NCBI GenBank assembly: GCA_964458275.1
Contig: CAYWIE010000003.1
Location: 9,425 to 73,424 of the forward strand
DNA: 64,000 bases
DNA from: HGM04593 sp964458275
GTDB taxonomy: Bacteria > Bacteroidota > Bacteroidia > Bacteroidales > Bacteroidaceae
Direction of reading: 5' to 3'
Below the pieces are notes generated by a model, which made no database searches, was not told the origin of the DNA, and saw only the letters and a list, made by a program, of their open reading frames with translations. The first letter of the stretch is position 1, and every line of letters begins with the position of its first letter. Positions 34,859 to 43,616 of the stretch are shown in pieces. The position numbers and the translations under genes are program-made.

Positions 34859-35676
34859 AACAGCTCACAAAAGAACAGATACACGGAATTGCAGGTACGC
34901 TTGTGGCGCACCTCATACTGCTGTTGATACTCCTTTTCGTGGTGATAGAGAAGCCGCAGCAACAAGAAGAGGAGGGAGTCCCCGTTGTTCTTGGCAATGT
35001 GGAGCGTGCCAAAGGCGACGCTTACAACTATACGGAGGTGAAAGTGGCACCTCAGCCCGCTCCGAAGCCCACAGTTGTAAAGCCCGTTGAAAGTCCTGCC
35101 GACCCTCTGATTACTCAGACAGAAGAGAAGACAGTAGCTCTCAACAGTGCTGAGGAGAAAAAGAAAGAGGCGCCCAAGCAACCCGAAAAGACAGCCGAGC
35201 AGATAGAGGCTGAACGCAAAGCTCTCGAAGCCGAGCGCAAACGTCAGGAGGCAGAGCGCATAGCCCGTGAAGCAAATGCCAAAATATCGAGCGCCTTCGG
35301 CAAGGGTGCAACCATGAAGGACAGCGGTGCATCCGCAGAGGGCACAGGCAACGAAGGCTCCACAAGCGGCAACGAGTCCAGCGGAGTAACAAAAGGTCTC
35401 GGCGGATACGGAACATTCGACCTTGCAGGGCGTAACCTTGTCGGTTCACTGCCCGTACCTCAGTACAACACACAGGAGGAGGGACGTGTTATAGTAACAA
35501 TAACAGTTGCTCCCAACGGCAGGGTTATCAATGCAGAGATAAACAGACGTACCGTAACATCGAGCACCGCATTGCGTCAGGCAGCCTTGAAGGCAGCGCG
35601 CCAGGCGGTCTTCAATACAGTATCCACCGTGAACAATCAGATGGGTACAATAACATACTATTTTAAACTTAAATAA
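34855..35676 (+). CDS. tonB: TonB-family energy transducer
   Basis: A 273-residue protein with one N-terminal membrane helix (AGTLVAHLILLLILLFVVIE), a long Pro/Lys/Glu-rich periplasmic linker (about 55-150, APQPAPKPTVVKP then charged EAERKRQEAERI repeats), a Gly/Ser-rich hinge, and a C-terminal TonB-like domain (EEGRVIVTITVAPNGRVINA ... ALRQAALKAARQAVFNT). It would transmit proton-motive force from ExbB/ExbD to TonB-dependent receptors such as the one at 58860-61097. It starts within the exbD stop region. Confidence 0.87.
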   Translation: MKQLTKEQIHGIAGTLVAHLILLLILLFVVIEKPQQQEEEGVPVVLGNVERAKGDAYNYTEVKVAPQPAPKPTVVKPVESPADPLITQTEEKTVALNSAEEKKKEAPKQPEKTAEQIEAERKALEAERKRQEAERIAREANAKISSAFGKGATMKDSGASAEGTGNEGSTSGNESSGVTKGLGGYGTFDLAGRNLVGSLPVPQYNTQEEGRVIVTITVAPNGRVINAEINRRTVTSSTALRQAALKAARQAVFNTVSTVNNQMGTITYYFKLK

Positions 35677-35689
35677 ACAACATCAGGTC

Positions 35690-36244
35690 ATGAGCAAAGT
35701 ATATATGTTCCTCGCCGACGGCTTCGAGACAGTAGAAGCCCTCGCACCGGCCGACGTAATGCGTCGTGCAGGCATAAATGTAGTAACAGTCTCCATCATG
35801 GGACGCAAGGCAGTAACATCGGCTCATGGCATAAGCGTAGAGGCAGACGCCCTCTTCGGCGAGACAGACTATTCCGACGGTGATGCACTTGTGCTCCCCG
35901 GCGGTTCATTGGGTACAGAGAACCTCTCGGCATGTGAGCCTCTTCGCGCGGAGCTTGCGCAGGCAAACAGCTCCGGCAGAATAGTAGCAGCCATCTGTGC
36001 GGCACCAATGGTCTTCGGGCGCATGGGAATCCTTGCAGGCCGCAGAGCCACCTGCTACCCCGGATGCGAAGCTGAACTTGCCGGAGCAAGATACACTGCC
36101 GCAGCCGTAGAGCAGGATGTTAATATAATAACAGCATGCGGTCCCGCAGCATCCTTTGAATTCGGCTTTGCAATAGTAGAGAACCTTTGCGGGGCAGATG
36201 CAGTGGCAATCATACGCGAACAAATGCGCTTCAACGACCTATGA
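35690..36244 (+). CDS. DJ-1/PfpI-family protein (YajL-like)
   Basis: A 184-residue DJ-1 superfamily protein. The nucleophilic elbow AAICAAPM has Cys103, and the conserved acidic partner is Glu13 in ADGFETVEALAP. ALVLPGG and the YPGCE end of the core match YajL/ThiJ. Members act as deglycase or redox-sensing chaperones; the exact activity here is unknown. It starts 13 bases after tonB and overlaps ispD by 4 bases (ATGA). Confidence 0.9.
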   Translation: MSKVYMFLADGFETVEALAPADVMRRAGINVVTVSIMGRKAVTSAHGISVEADALFGETDYSDGDALVLPGGSLGTENLSACEPLRAELAQANSSGRIVAAICAAPMVFGRMGILAGRRATCYPGCEAELAGARYTAAAVEQDVNIITACGPAASFEFGFAIVENLCGADAVAIIREQMRFNDL

Positions 36245-36939
36245 AAAGATATATTATAGTGGTGGCAGGCGGAAAAGGTCTCCGCATGGGAAGCAATGTT
36301 CCCAAACAGTTCATGTTGCTCAACGGCAAGCCGTTGGTGATGACAACGATAGAGAACCTTTGCGCGATGGATGTAACCCTGCGCGTGGTATTGGTTCTGC
36401 CTAAAGACCAGATGCAGCTGTGGGAGGAGATGTGTGCAGAGTATTCATTCACAATTCCGGTGAAAGTGGTGGCAGGCGGCACAACGCGCTTCCACTCTGT
36501 GCAGAACGGTCTTGCAGCAATCGAAGAGCCTGAAGAGGCACTTGTGGGCGTACACGACGGAGTGCGTCCCTTTCTCGCCATGAAGGTGTATGATGAACTC
36601 TTCCGCGAAGCAGCCATAAACGGCGCAGTGATACCTGTAATCCCCGTACACGACAGCATGCGCCGCTTCATCGGCGGTCAAGGTGCAACCGAGTCGGTTC
36701 CGCGCGACAGATACCGGCTTGTGCAGACTCCTCAGGTCTTCAAACTCTCCATTTTGCGCAAGGCATACGAACAGCTCTACTTGGAGCAGTTCACCGACGA
36801 TGCTTCGGTGGTGGAGGCAATGGGCGAATTTGTGCACATTGTCGAAGGCAACCGCGAAAATATAAAAATAACAACCCCGTTTGATTTTGTTCTTGCAAAG
36901 GCGATAGTCGAATGCTTGACCCAACAACCAGAGACATAA
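36241..36939 (+). CDS. ispD: 2-C-methyl-D-erythritol 4-phosphate cytidylyltransferase
   Basis: A 232-residue enzyme that forms CDP-ME in the non-mevalonate isoprenoid pathway. The CTP-binding signature VVAGGKGLRMGSNVPKQF is at the N-terminus (AAG is usual for the VAG seen here). VGVHDGVRPF and RLVQTPQVFKLSIL are further family blocks. It overlaps the DJ-1 gene at its start and recG by 28 bases at its end, so the operon is very compact. Confidence 0.95.
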   Translation: MKRYIIVVAGGKGLRMGSNVPKQFMLLNGKPLVMTTIENLCAMDVTLRVVLVLPKDQMQLWEEMCAEYSFTIPVKVVAGGTTRFHSVQNGLAAIEEPEEALVGVHDGVRPFLAMKVYDELFREAAINGAVIPVIPVHDSMRRFIGGQGATESVPRDRYRLVQTPQVFKLSILRKAYEQLYLEQFTDDASVVEAMGEFVHIVEGNRENIKITTPFDFVLAKAIVECLTQQPET

Positions 36940-39011
36940 AATATCTTCCGGGAGTAGGCGAACAGCGTGCAAACCTCCTCAACAGAGAATTGAATATACA
37001 TTCCCTGTACGACCTCCTGTACTATTTCCCATACAAATATGTCGACCGTAGCCGCATCTTCACTGTAAGTGAGATTGACGGCCGTATGCCGCATATACAG
37101 CTGTGTGGCGAAATACGCAGTTTCGAGGAGCTTGGCGAGGGGGTGTCGCGCAGGTATGTGGCACATTTCACCGATGGCACCGGCTTTGTCGACCTTGTGT
37201 GGTTCAAGGGAATAAAGTTCATAAAGTCGAAATACAAGATAGGTAAGAGGTATGTAGTCTTCGGCAAGCCCACAATCTTCAACGGCAGGGCAAATATTGC
37301 CCACCCCGACATTGACGATGCAGAGACAGTGCAGCTCTTGGCAATGGGATTGCAGCCATTCTACAATACCACAGAGCGCATGAAACGCAGCGGGCTCAAC
37401 TCGCAGGCAATGGCAAAGCTCACCTCTAATCTTTTCAGTCTGTTGCCCGAGGCGATGGATGAGACACTCAGCCCCTACATATTGCAAAAGTACAAGCTGA
37501 TGCCGTTGGGCGAGGCACTTCGCGTCATACACTTTCCTAAAAGCACAGCGGAACTGCAACGTGCAGAGTATCGCCTGAAGTTCGAAGAACTCTTCTACAT
37601 ACAATTGGATATACTCAGCTACTCCAAGGAACGGAAGCACAAATTCGCAGGCTACAGCTTCACAAAGGTGGGTGAGATATTCAACCGTTTCTACAAGGAA
37701 AACCTGCCATTCGAACTTACGGGAGCCCAGAAACGCGTCGTGCGCGAAATAAGGCGCGATGTCAACCGCAACATACAGATGAACCGTCTTGTGCAGGGCG
37801 ATGTGGGTAGCGGAAAGACATTGGTGGCGCTGCTCGCCATGCTTTTAGCAATAGACAATGGCTATCAGGCGTGCATGATGGCGCCGACAGAGATTCTTGC
37901 CGAACAGCATTTCTCCACCCTAAAGCGTATGCTTGCCGGCCTGCCGGTGCGTGTGGAACTGCTCACAGGCAGCACAAAGCAGAAGGAGCGCGGTCCGCTT
38001 TTGGCATCTCTCTTGTCGGGCGATACGGATATACTTGTCAGCACCCACGCGGTACTCGAAGATAATGTGAATTTTGCCCGTCTCGGCTTTGTGGTAATCG
38101 ACGAACAGCACCGCTTCGGAGTGGTGCAGCGTGCCAAGATGTGGGCAAAGAGCCGCATCCCGCCCCATGTGCTTGTGATGACTGCAACCCCAATTCCGCG
38201 CACTCTTGCAATGACACTCTATGGCGACCTCGACGTCTCTGTTATCGACGAGCTGCCTCCCGGCCGCAAGCCAATAACCACGCGCCACATCTACAGGAGC
38301 CGCATCGACGAGGTCTATTCGTTTATCGAGAAACAGCTGCGTGCAGGACGTCAGGCGTACGTCGTCTATCCGCTTATAACAGAGAGCGAAAAGATAGACC
38401 TCAAGAACCTCGAAGAGGGCTATCTGCATTTGTGCAACCGTTTTTGCGACTACAAGATTGGCAAGCTGCACGGAAAGATGAAACCTAAGGAGAAGGATGC
38501 TGAGATGCAGCGCTTCTCATCGGGCGAGACACGTCTGCTGGTCTCTACAACTGTGATAGAGGTGGGCGTGGATGTTCCCAATTCCACAATAATGGTCATC
38601 GAAAATGCCGAGCGCTTCGGGCTGTCCCAGCTCCACCAGCTTCGTGGCAGGGTAGGGCGCGGTGCCGAGCAGTCGTACTGTGTTCTTGTAACGGGCGAAA
38701 AGCTTTCCGACGTTACGCATAAGCGTATGGAGATAATGACCGGCAGTAACGACGGTTTCGAAATTGCAGAAGCTGACCTGAAACTGCGCGGTCCCGGCGA
38801 TATTGAGGGCACGCAGCAGAGCGGAATTGCTTTTGACCTCAAGATTGCCAATCTTGCACGCGACGAGCAGCTGTTGCAGTTTGTGCGCGATATTGCCCGT
38901 GCCATTGTCGACGACGATCCCGATTGCAACAAAGAGCACAATAAGGTGCTGTGGCGCCGTCTTGCCGAGATTAAAAAGCGCAACAACCGCTATTGGGGGG
39001 CAATTTCATAG
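36912..39011 (+). CDS. recG: ATP-dependent DNA helicase RecG
   Basis: A 699-residue fork-reversal and Holliday-junction helicase. An N-terminal wedge/OB domain (LCGEIRSFEELGEG ... VVFGKPTIFNGRANIAHPDI) is followed by Walker A GDVGSGKT at 296-303, the DEQHRFGV box near 400, TATPIPRTLAM, and RGRVGRG in the C-terminal helicase half. The ATG lies inside ispD. A hairpin follows the stop. Confidence 0.96.
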   Translation: MLDPTTRDIKYLPGVGEQRANLLNRELNIHSLYDLLYYFPYKYVDRSRIFTVSEIDGRMPHIQLCGEIRSFEELGEGVSRRYVAHFTDGTGFVDLVWFKGIKFIKSKYKIGKRYVVFGKPTIFNGRANIAHPDIDDAETVQLLAMGLQPFYNTTERMKRSGLNSQAMAKLTSNLFSLLPEAMDETLSPYILQKYKLMPLGEALRVIHFPKSTAELQRAEYRLKFEELFYIQLDILSYSKERKHKFAGYSFTKVGEIFNRFYKENLPFELTGAQKRVVREIRRDVNRNIQMNRLVQGDVGSGKTLVALLAMLLAIDNGYQACMMAPTEILAEQHFSTLKRMLAGLPVRVELLTGSTKQKERGPLLASLLSGDTDILVSTHAVLEDNVNFARLGFVVIDEQHRFGVVQRAKMWAKSRIPPHVLVMTATPIPRTLAMTLYGDLDVSVIDELPPGRKPITTRHIYRSRIDEVYSFIEKQLRAGRQAYVVYPLITESEKIDLKNLEEGYLHLCNRFCDYKIGKLHGKMKPKEKDAEMQRFSSGETRLLVSTTVIEVGVDVPNSTIMVIENAERFGLSQLHQLRGRVGRGAEQSYCVLVTGEKLSDVTHKRMEIMTGSNDGFEIAEADLKLRGPGDIEGTQQSGIAFDLKIANLARDEQLLQFVRDIARAIVDDDPDCNKEHNKVLWRRLAEIKKRNNRYWGAIS

Positions 39012-39023
39012 CGCGATTTTAGG

Positions 39024-39054
39024 AAAGCGCACCTCGCTTTACAGAGTGCGCTTT
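39024..39054. terminator. Hairpin between recG and the convergent glycosidase gene
   Basis: AAAGCGCAC (39024-39032) pairs with GTGCGCTTT (39046-39054), 12 bases after recG and 9 bases beyond the minus-strand stop. Confidence 0.6.
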
Positions 39055-39063
39055 ATTACCTTC

Positions 39064-40476
39064 TCAATCCTTAAAGAATACTTTCCCCGGCTTAGGGTAT
39101 CTTTTCTCAGCATCGTCAACCACCAATACCCAGTCGAGTGCTTCGCCGGCGGCTGGAGGTGTAAACTCCACTGCGTTGCCATTGTTGGCGAACCGTCCTA
39201 TCTTTTTGGCTTTTCCTGTGCGTGGAGAATACCACCATGCAACAAGTTTTTCGCCCTTCAGCTTCTTGCAGTCTATGGAGAAGACGCGTCCCAATGGAGC
39301 GTAGACCATAGCCCATGAACCATCCTTGTCCATTGTCGCCACGTAGCGGTAGCGCCCTGCTCCGGGAACAGATGAATGCACCTCGTCGTCGACAATAAGT
39401 TCCGGTGCGGGTATGCGCGAGAAGTAGGGGCGCGATTCCATCAGACTGCGCAGATGCCGGGCTTGTCCGGCTGCAGGCTGGTCTATCGCCTTTTGCCAGC
39501 TCATGAGCGGGCAGTTGATGGGGCCTCGTCCTTTTTCCTTGTCGTACATCTGCCACACAGAGTGATGACCGTATGTGACGCCGGCAGAACCGCAGAATAC
39601 GCTCCAATAGAGTGTGCGGCGCACATCCCACGCGCAGGAGTGCCCCTCGTTGTCGGGGTTGAACTCAAGCGGATGGTCCTCGTAGAGAGGTTCCAGCTCC
39701 ATTATTGGCTTCGCTGGTGTACGGCTGAAATCGTCCAATATCTGCATGTTCGAGTTGTAACGCTGGTTGTGCCCGCTCTGACGGCCGTTGAAACTGAGCC
39801 ACTCGTCTGTGTGGAACCATTTGGATGATGTCTGCCATCCAGTAGGATGGAATGTTATAAGATTCGTCTTGTCTACACTTCGTATTCCGCGTGCCATTGC
39901 CCGGATTATAACTTTTTTGTCTTCGTTGTCGGGATTGCGGTCGCCGCCGAGTATCCAGATTACGTTGTATGCGGAATATCTCTCGGCTATCCAGCGGCCA
40001 TATTTTTCGGCATTCTCGGCATTGAAGATAGGGTTGCCGTCGTTCCACCAGCGTCCCCACGTTGGCAGCATGCCCACGTACATTCCCTTTTTGTTCGCAT
40101 GACTGATAATGTAGTCGACGTGGTCCCAATAGTCGTTGCTGTCGCCCGCTTTGCAGTCGGGGCGCGCAGGGTCGCGGTCAATCAGAGGCTTGTGTCCGTA
40201 GGCATTTGCAACATCCACTCCGTCGAGTTCGGCAAGCGCTACTGCCTGAATCACGTTGAAACCCTTTTCCGCGCGGTTCTTTAGGTATTGCAGCGCCTCT
40301 TCGCGATTGAGACGGTGGAACAGTTCCCACGCTGTGTCGCCAAGATAGAAGAAGGGCTTGCCATCGGCTGTTTGCAGGTAGTGCCCGTTGGCAGATACTT
40401 GCAGGCGGGGAAGTTCCTGAGATGTTGCTGCTATGCAGAATGTGCATAGTGCAATAAGGATTATGGCTTTTTTCAT
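39064..40476 (-). CDS. DUF4038 glycoside hydrolase (GH140/apiosidase-like)
   Basis: A 470-residue exported enzyme. A signal peptide (MKKAIILIALCTFCIAATSQ) is followed by a DUF4038 TIM barrel (KPFFYLGDTAWELFHRLNRE ... NVIWILGGDRN) and a C-terminal beta domain of the collagen-binding-like type (LVAWWYSPRTGKAKKIG). Asp179 in GGDRN and Glu260 or Glu262 in MELEP are candidate catalytic acids by analogy with GH140. The founding GH140 enzyme of Bacteroides releases apiose from pectin RG-II, but the broader family is diverse. The gene stands alone, without SusCD neighbours, so the substrate is unknown. Confidence 0.82.
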   Translation of the reverse strand: MKKAIILIALCTFCIAATSQELPRLQVSANGHYLQTADGKPFFYLGDTAWELFHRLNREEALQYLKNRAEKGFNVIQAVALAELDGVDVANAYGHKPLIDRDPARPDCKAGDSNDYWDHVDYIISHANKKGMYVGMLPTWGRWWNDGNPIFNAENAEKYGRWIAERYSAYNVIWILGGDRNPDNEDKKVIIRAMARGIRSVDKTNLITFHPTGWQTSSKWFHTDEWLSFNGRQSGHNQRYNSNMQILDDFSRTPAKPIMELEPLYEDHPLEFNPDNEGHSCAWDVRRTLYWSVFCGSAGVTYGHHSVWQMYDKEKGRGPINCPLMSWQKAIDQPAAGQARHLRSLMESRPYFSRIPAPELIVDDEVHSSVPGAGRYRYVATMDKDGSWAMVYAPLGRVFSIDCKKLKGEKLVAWWYSPRTGKAKKIGRFANNGNAVEFTPPAAGEALDWVLVVDDAEKRYPKPGKVFFKD

Positions 40477-40514
40477 ATCGGGCTGTTTTGTCCTGTTGTG
40501 TACTTCTTATAAAA

Positions 40515-40548
40515 GAAGAGCCTGCTCCAAAACTGAAGCAGGCTCTTC
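40515..40548 (-). terminator. Terminator of the M23/LysM peptidase gene
   Basis: A perfect 12 bp stem (GAAGAGCCTGCT with AGCAGGCTCTTC) and 10-base loop. On the minus strand it is followed by a short T-run. Confidence 0.85.
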
Positions 40549-40575
40549 ATATGCATAATTGGAACTTTATCTTGA

Positions 40576-41457
40576 TTAGTTATAGCGAATGGTTTGTCCA
40601 ATTCTGAGTGTTGTACGTGAGTTCACTTTATTGAGCTTGTACAATGTCTTTAAGGGTACTCCATGTTTCTTTGCTATTTTTGAGAGTGTCTCTCCGCGAC
40701 GCACTTTGTGATATTTGGGCTCGTCCGACTCAACGGTTACTTTTCCTGTCTTTGAATCCACCTTGCGGCGAACAGCCTTCTTGTAGTCGTAGAAGTCGCC
40801 GGTTACGTCCTGATTCACAAAATCGAACATCAGTGCAGGGTCTATAGCCTTGCCCAAGAAGAGTGTCTCGAAGTGGAGGTGCGAACCTGTTGAACGGCCT
40901 GTGTTTCCGCCAAGTCCGATGGGGTCGCCGGCTTTTACGTACTGGTTTTCTGTAACAAGCCATTTTGACAAGTGGCCGTATACTGTTTCGAGTCCGTTCT
41001 CGTGGCGTATTACCACATATTTGCCATAACCCTTGCGGCGTCCCTGATTCTTTACAATGCGTACTTTGCCATCGAATGCCGAACGGATGGTGTCGCCTAT
41101 CTGCACCTTAAGGTCGAGACCGTGGTGTACGCGACGGCGGCGGGGACGGTAGCCGTATATGTCGGTTATCTTTGTATTTGTGGTGGGCATTGCGAAGCCT
41201 GTAAGGTCTATGCGGAACGAGTCGGGGCGCTCAACCTCGAAGTGTACGCGTTCGTTGCTCCATTCGGGGTAGAGTTCCTGAGAGGGGAAGAGGTGTGCTT
41301 CGTTGAGCAACATTCTTCTCAAAGAGATAGAATCGACAAGGCTCATCTGTTTGTCCAGAGGAGCTTGTTCTACCAACAGGTCTTGTGCCGATGCGGTTGT
41401 TGCGAACAATCCTAACACGGCAAATAGCATGGCTTTTATTTTCTTTGTTGTTTCCAA
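40576..41457 (-). CDS. M23 peptidoglycan endopeptidase with C-terminal LysM domain
   Basis: A 293-residue exported metallopeptidase. A signal peptide ends near TASAQ. The LytM/M23 domain is complete: HHGLD gives zinc ligands His111 and Asp115, YGHLS gives His162, and SHLHFE gives His193 and ligand His195. A LysM domain (KVRRGETLSKIAKKHGVPLK ... LRIGQTIRYN) ends the protein and would hold it on glycan strands. It should cut peptide cross-links. Unlike the EnvC-like protein at 8839-10182, it is expected to be active. It lies 12 bases downstream of ndk. Confidence 0.93.
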   Translation of the reverse strand: METTKKIKAMLFAVLGLFATTASAQDLLVEQAPLDKQMSLVDSISLRRMLLNEAHLFPSQELYPEWSNERVHFEVERPDSFRIDLTGFAMPTTNTKITDIYGYRPRRRRVHHGLDLKVQIGDTIRSAFDGKVRIVKNQGRRKGYGKYVVIRHENGLETVYGHLSKWLVTENQYVKAGDPIGLGGNTGRSTGSHLHFETLFLGKAIDPALMFDFVNQDVTGDFYDYKKAVRRKVDSKTGKVTVESDEPKYHKVRRGETLSKIAKKHGVPLKTLYKLNKVNSRTTLRIGQTIRYN

Positions 41458-41469
41458 TGGTCTGCGTGT

Positions 41470-41940
41470 TTACATTTTTGACTTTTCGCCGCGTCCGTAT
41501 TCGAAGGCGGTTACTGCCGATTCGTAATTGAAAATTTCGTTTTCTTTGAAAAAACGGTCTATTTCGATAAGTGCGTTTTCCACAGAATCCGACGCATGTA
41601 TCACATTCTGTTCGCCGCTCATCGAGAAGTCGCCGCGGATGGTTCCAGGCAGTGCTTTGCGTGCATTTGTTGCTCCTACCATCAGCCGTACTGTCTCTAC
41701 GGCGTCCATACCTTCGATGCAGAGGGCAACGACGGGTGTAACCATCATGGACTCCTTGAGGTCTGTGAAGAAAGAGCGCTCGCTCAGGTGTGCATAGTGC
41801 TCGCTAAGTATAGCATCGTCGAGCTGCATCATCTTAAGACCGGTAATGTGCAGGCCTTTGCGTTCGAAACGGGCAATTATCTCACCGATAAAACCGCGTT
41901 GTACAGCGTTGGGTTTTATTAGGACAAGGCTTTTTTCCAT
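41470..41940 (-). CDS. ndk: Nucleoside diphosphate kinase
   Basis: A 156-residue kinase that equilibrates nucleoside triphosphates through a phospho-histidine. The catalytic His115 sits in NVIHASDS. ERSLVLIKPNAVQRG-type N-terminus (here SLVLIKPNAVQRGFIGEI) and GATNARKALPGTIRGDF are diagnostic. It precedes the M23 peptidase on the same strand with a 12-base gap. A -7 box lies 74 bases upstream. Confidence 0.97.
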   Translation of the reverse strand: MEKSLVLIKPNAVQRGFIGEIIARFERKGLHITGLKMMQLDDAILSEHYAHLSERSFFTDLKESMMVTPVVALCIEGMDAVETVRLMVGATNARKALPGTIRGDFSMSGEQNVIHASDSVENALIEIDRFFKENEIFNYESAVTAFEYGRGEKSKM

Positions 41941-42013
41941 GTTAGGATGTGATTTTTTTGCGTCAATCTGGTGTGAAAATATACGTTTAGCGCATATTAT
42001 CGTATAATCTTCG

Positions 42014-42021
42014 CAAAGATA
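42014..42021 (-). promoter_or_regulatory. -7 box (TATCTTTG on minus) of ndk
   Basis: CAAAGATA on the plus strand is a perfect TAnnTTTG box on the minus strand, 74 bases before the ndk ATG. Confidence 0.6.
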
Positions 42022-42118
42022 AGGAATTTTATTTGATTTCGCTTATATAAACGTTTTATTTTCTTTGATTATTATGCTTTTAAACTCTTTTAAGTTTTGT
42101 TAAGCTGTGGATTAATCA

Positions 42119-42155
42119 ATCGGGCAGAGACTGCATTCTGCGTTCTCTGCCCGAT
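42119..42155. terminator. Hairpin in the ndk-lysA intergenic region
   Basis: A perfect 12 bp stem ATCGGGCAGAGA with TCTCTGCCCGAT around a 13-base loop. There is no clear T-tract on either strand, so function is uncertain. Confidence 0.5.
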
Positions 42156-42316
42156 AAATTGATTCTGAATTTGCTGTATAGAATATAGGACTTATATAAG
42201 TCCCGTTGTTTCATTGAGTGGTGTATTGATGCGCATTAAGCTTTTAGGCAGACGGCGTCAATGACTTTTGGAGCTGCGGCTGCCGTTAAGAAAGCGCCCA
42301 TGCGCAGAGCTTTTTG

Positions 42317-42342
42317 GTTCTTTTTGTCGGCACAAAAAGAAC
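42317..42342. repeat. GTTCTTTTTGT hairpin, REP-like
   Basis: Perfect 11-base arms with a CGGC loop, 110 bases beyond the lysA stop. It could terminate the minus-strand operon or be a dispersed palindromic repeat. Confidence 0.5.
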
Positions 42343-42452
42343 GTAAACTTTGTTTAAATCGAAATAATAAAAACTGCCATTAGATGATAGGTTAATTGCC
42401 GAAAAACAAAGTACAAATAAAACTTTTACCGGACACCGATTAATTTGAACTT

Positions 42453-43607
42453 CTAAAGTTCTGTCGACATGTATGCTTTGGGGAGTTCCCGGCAGTTGTA
42501 GCCGAATGCCATTGCTTCGCCATATGCTCCTGCCGAACGTATGGCAAGAATGTCGCCACGTCTTGTTGCCGGCAGTTCTCTCTCTTTGGCAAAAACGTCT
42601 GACGATTCGCAAATGGGACCTACAATGTCATAGCTTTCCTTGTCGGCTGTGGAGGTCAGGTTGTCAATCTCGTGATATGCCTGATAGAGAGCGGGGCGCA
42701 CAAGGTCGTTCATGCCTGCGTCCACTATCACGAATTTTTTGCAAGTGCCTTGCTTTATGTACGTTACGCGAGTGATAAGGGTGCCGCACTGTGCTACGAT
42801 GCTTCGTCCCAGTTCGAAGTGTATCTGTTGTCCCGGACGCCGTTTGAGATTGTCGGCATAGGTGGCAAAGTATGTTGCAAAGTCGGGGACGCAGTTTGTG
42901 TCGGGCTCGTTGTAGTCGATGCCCAGACCGCCTCCTACGTTCAGGTGGGGGAGGGTGATGCCGCGTTCTTCGAGTCTGTCCTGAATCTCGTTGATGCGTC
43001 CGCACAGTGTGGCGAAGTCCTGCATCTCCAGAATCTGTGAGCCTATGTGAAAGTGCAACCCTATGAGGGTTATGCTTTTCATCTGCTCTATCGCTTTTAT
43101 TGTCTCATCCAAAAGCTCATAGTTGATGCCGAACTTGTTTTCGGCGAGCCCGGTGGTGATGTTCGCATGTGTGTGCGCTCCCACGCCGGGGTTTACTCTT
43201 ATTGCGATGTTGGTGCTTTTGCCCTTTTGCGTTGCAAGTTCATTGATAAGTTCTGCTTCTGGCAGAGATTCGACGTTGAAGCAGAATATGCCTGCGTCGA
43301 GCGATGCCGAGATCTCTTTTTCGGTCTTTCCTACACCCGCGAATACCACCTTCGAAGCAGGTATACCGGCTGCAAGGGCAGCTTTGACCTCTCCGCCGCT
43401 GACACAGTCGGCACCCATGCCTGCTGTGTTTATGACTTGAAGCAGGCGGGGGTTGAAGTTGGCTTTGATGGCATAGTGTATGTGGAATCCGTCGTACTTT
43501 GCTGCCTCTTCCTGTGCAACGCGGAGCGTCTTTTCGAGAAGTTCCGTGTCGTAGTAGTAGAACGGGGTATCTATCTCCTTGAACTTTTCTATGGGGAAAT
43601 TGCTCAT
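42453..43607 (-). CDS. lysA: Diaminopimelate decarboxylase
   Basis: A 384-residue PLP enzyme converting meso-diaminopimelate to lysine. The PLP lysine is Lys48 in HYAIKANFN. IGLHFHIGSQI, LNVGGGLGIDY and the CESSDVFAKER active-site Cys region are all present. It is the last gene of the ftsE-lysC-lysA run, 9 bases after lysC, pairing the first and last steps of the lysine pathway. Confidence 0.95.
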   Translation of the reverse strand: MSNFPIEKFKEIDTPFYYYDTELLEKTLRVAQEEAAKYDGFHIHYAIKANFNPRLLQVINTAGMGADCVSGGEVKAALAAGIPASKVVFAGVGKTEKEISASLDAGIFCFNVESLPEAELINELATQKGKSTNIAIRVNPGVGAHTHANITTGLAENKFGINYELLDETIKAIEQMKSITLIGLHFHIGSQILEMQDFATLCGRINEIQDRLEERGITLPHLNVGGGLGIDYNEPDTNCVPDFATYFATYADNLKRRPGQQIHFELGRSIVAQCGTLITRVTYIKQGTCKKFVIVDAGMNDLVRPALYQAYHEIDNLTSTADKESYDIVGPICESSDVFAKERELPATRRGDILAIRSAGAYGEAMAFGYNCRELPKAYMSTEL

Positions 43608-43616
43608 AGCTCTCTG

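Larger units (their letters stand above)
41941..42452. other. 512-base intergenic region between ndk and lysA
   Basis: No gene is supported here. It contains the ndk promoter, a 12 bp-stem hairpin (42119-42155), a 16-base palindrome GGACTTATATAAGTCC (42188-42203) and a hairpin with perfect 11-base arms GTTCTTTTTGT and ACAAAAAGAAC (42317-42342). The last resembles a hairpin that I recall from many Bacteroidales intergenic regions. Confidence 0.6.
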
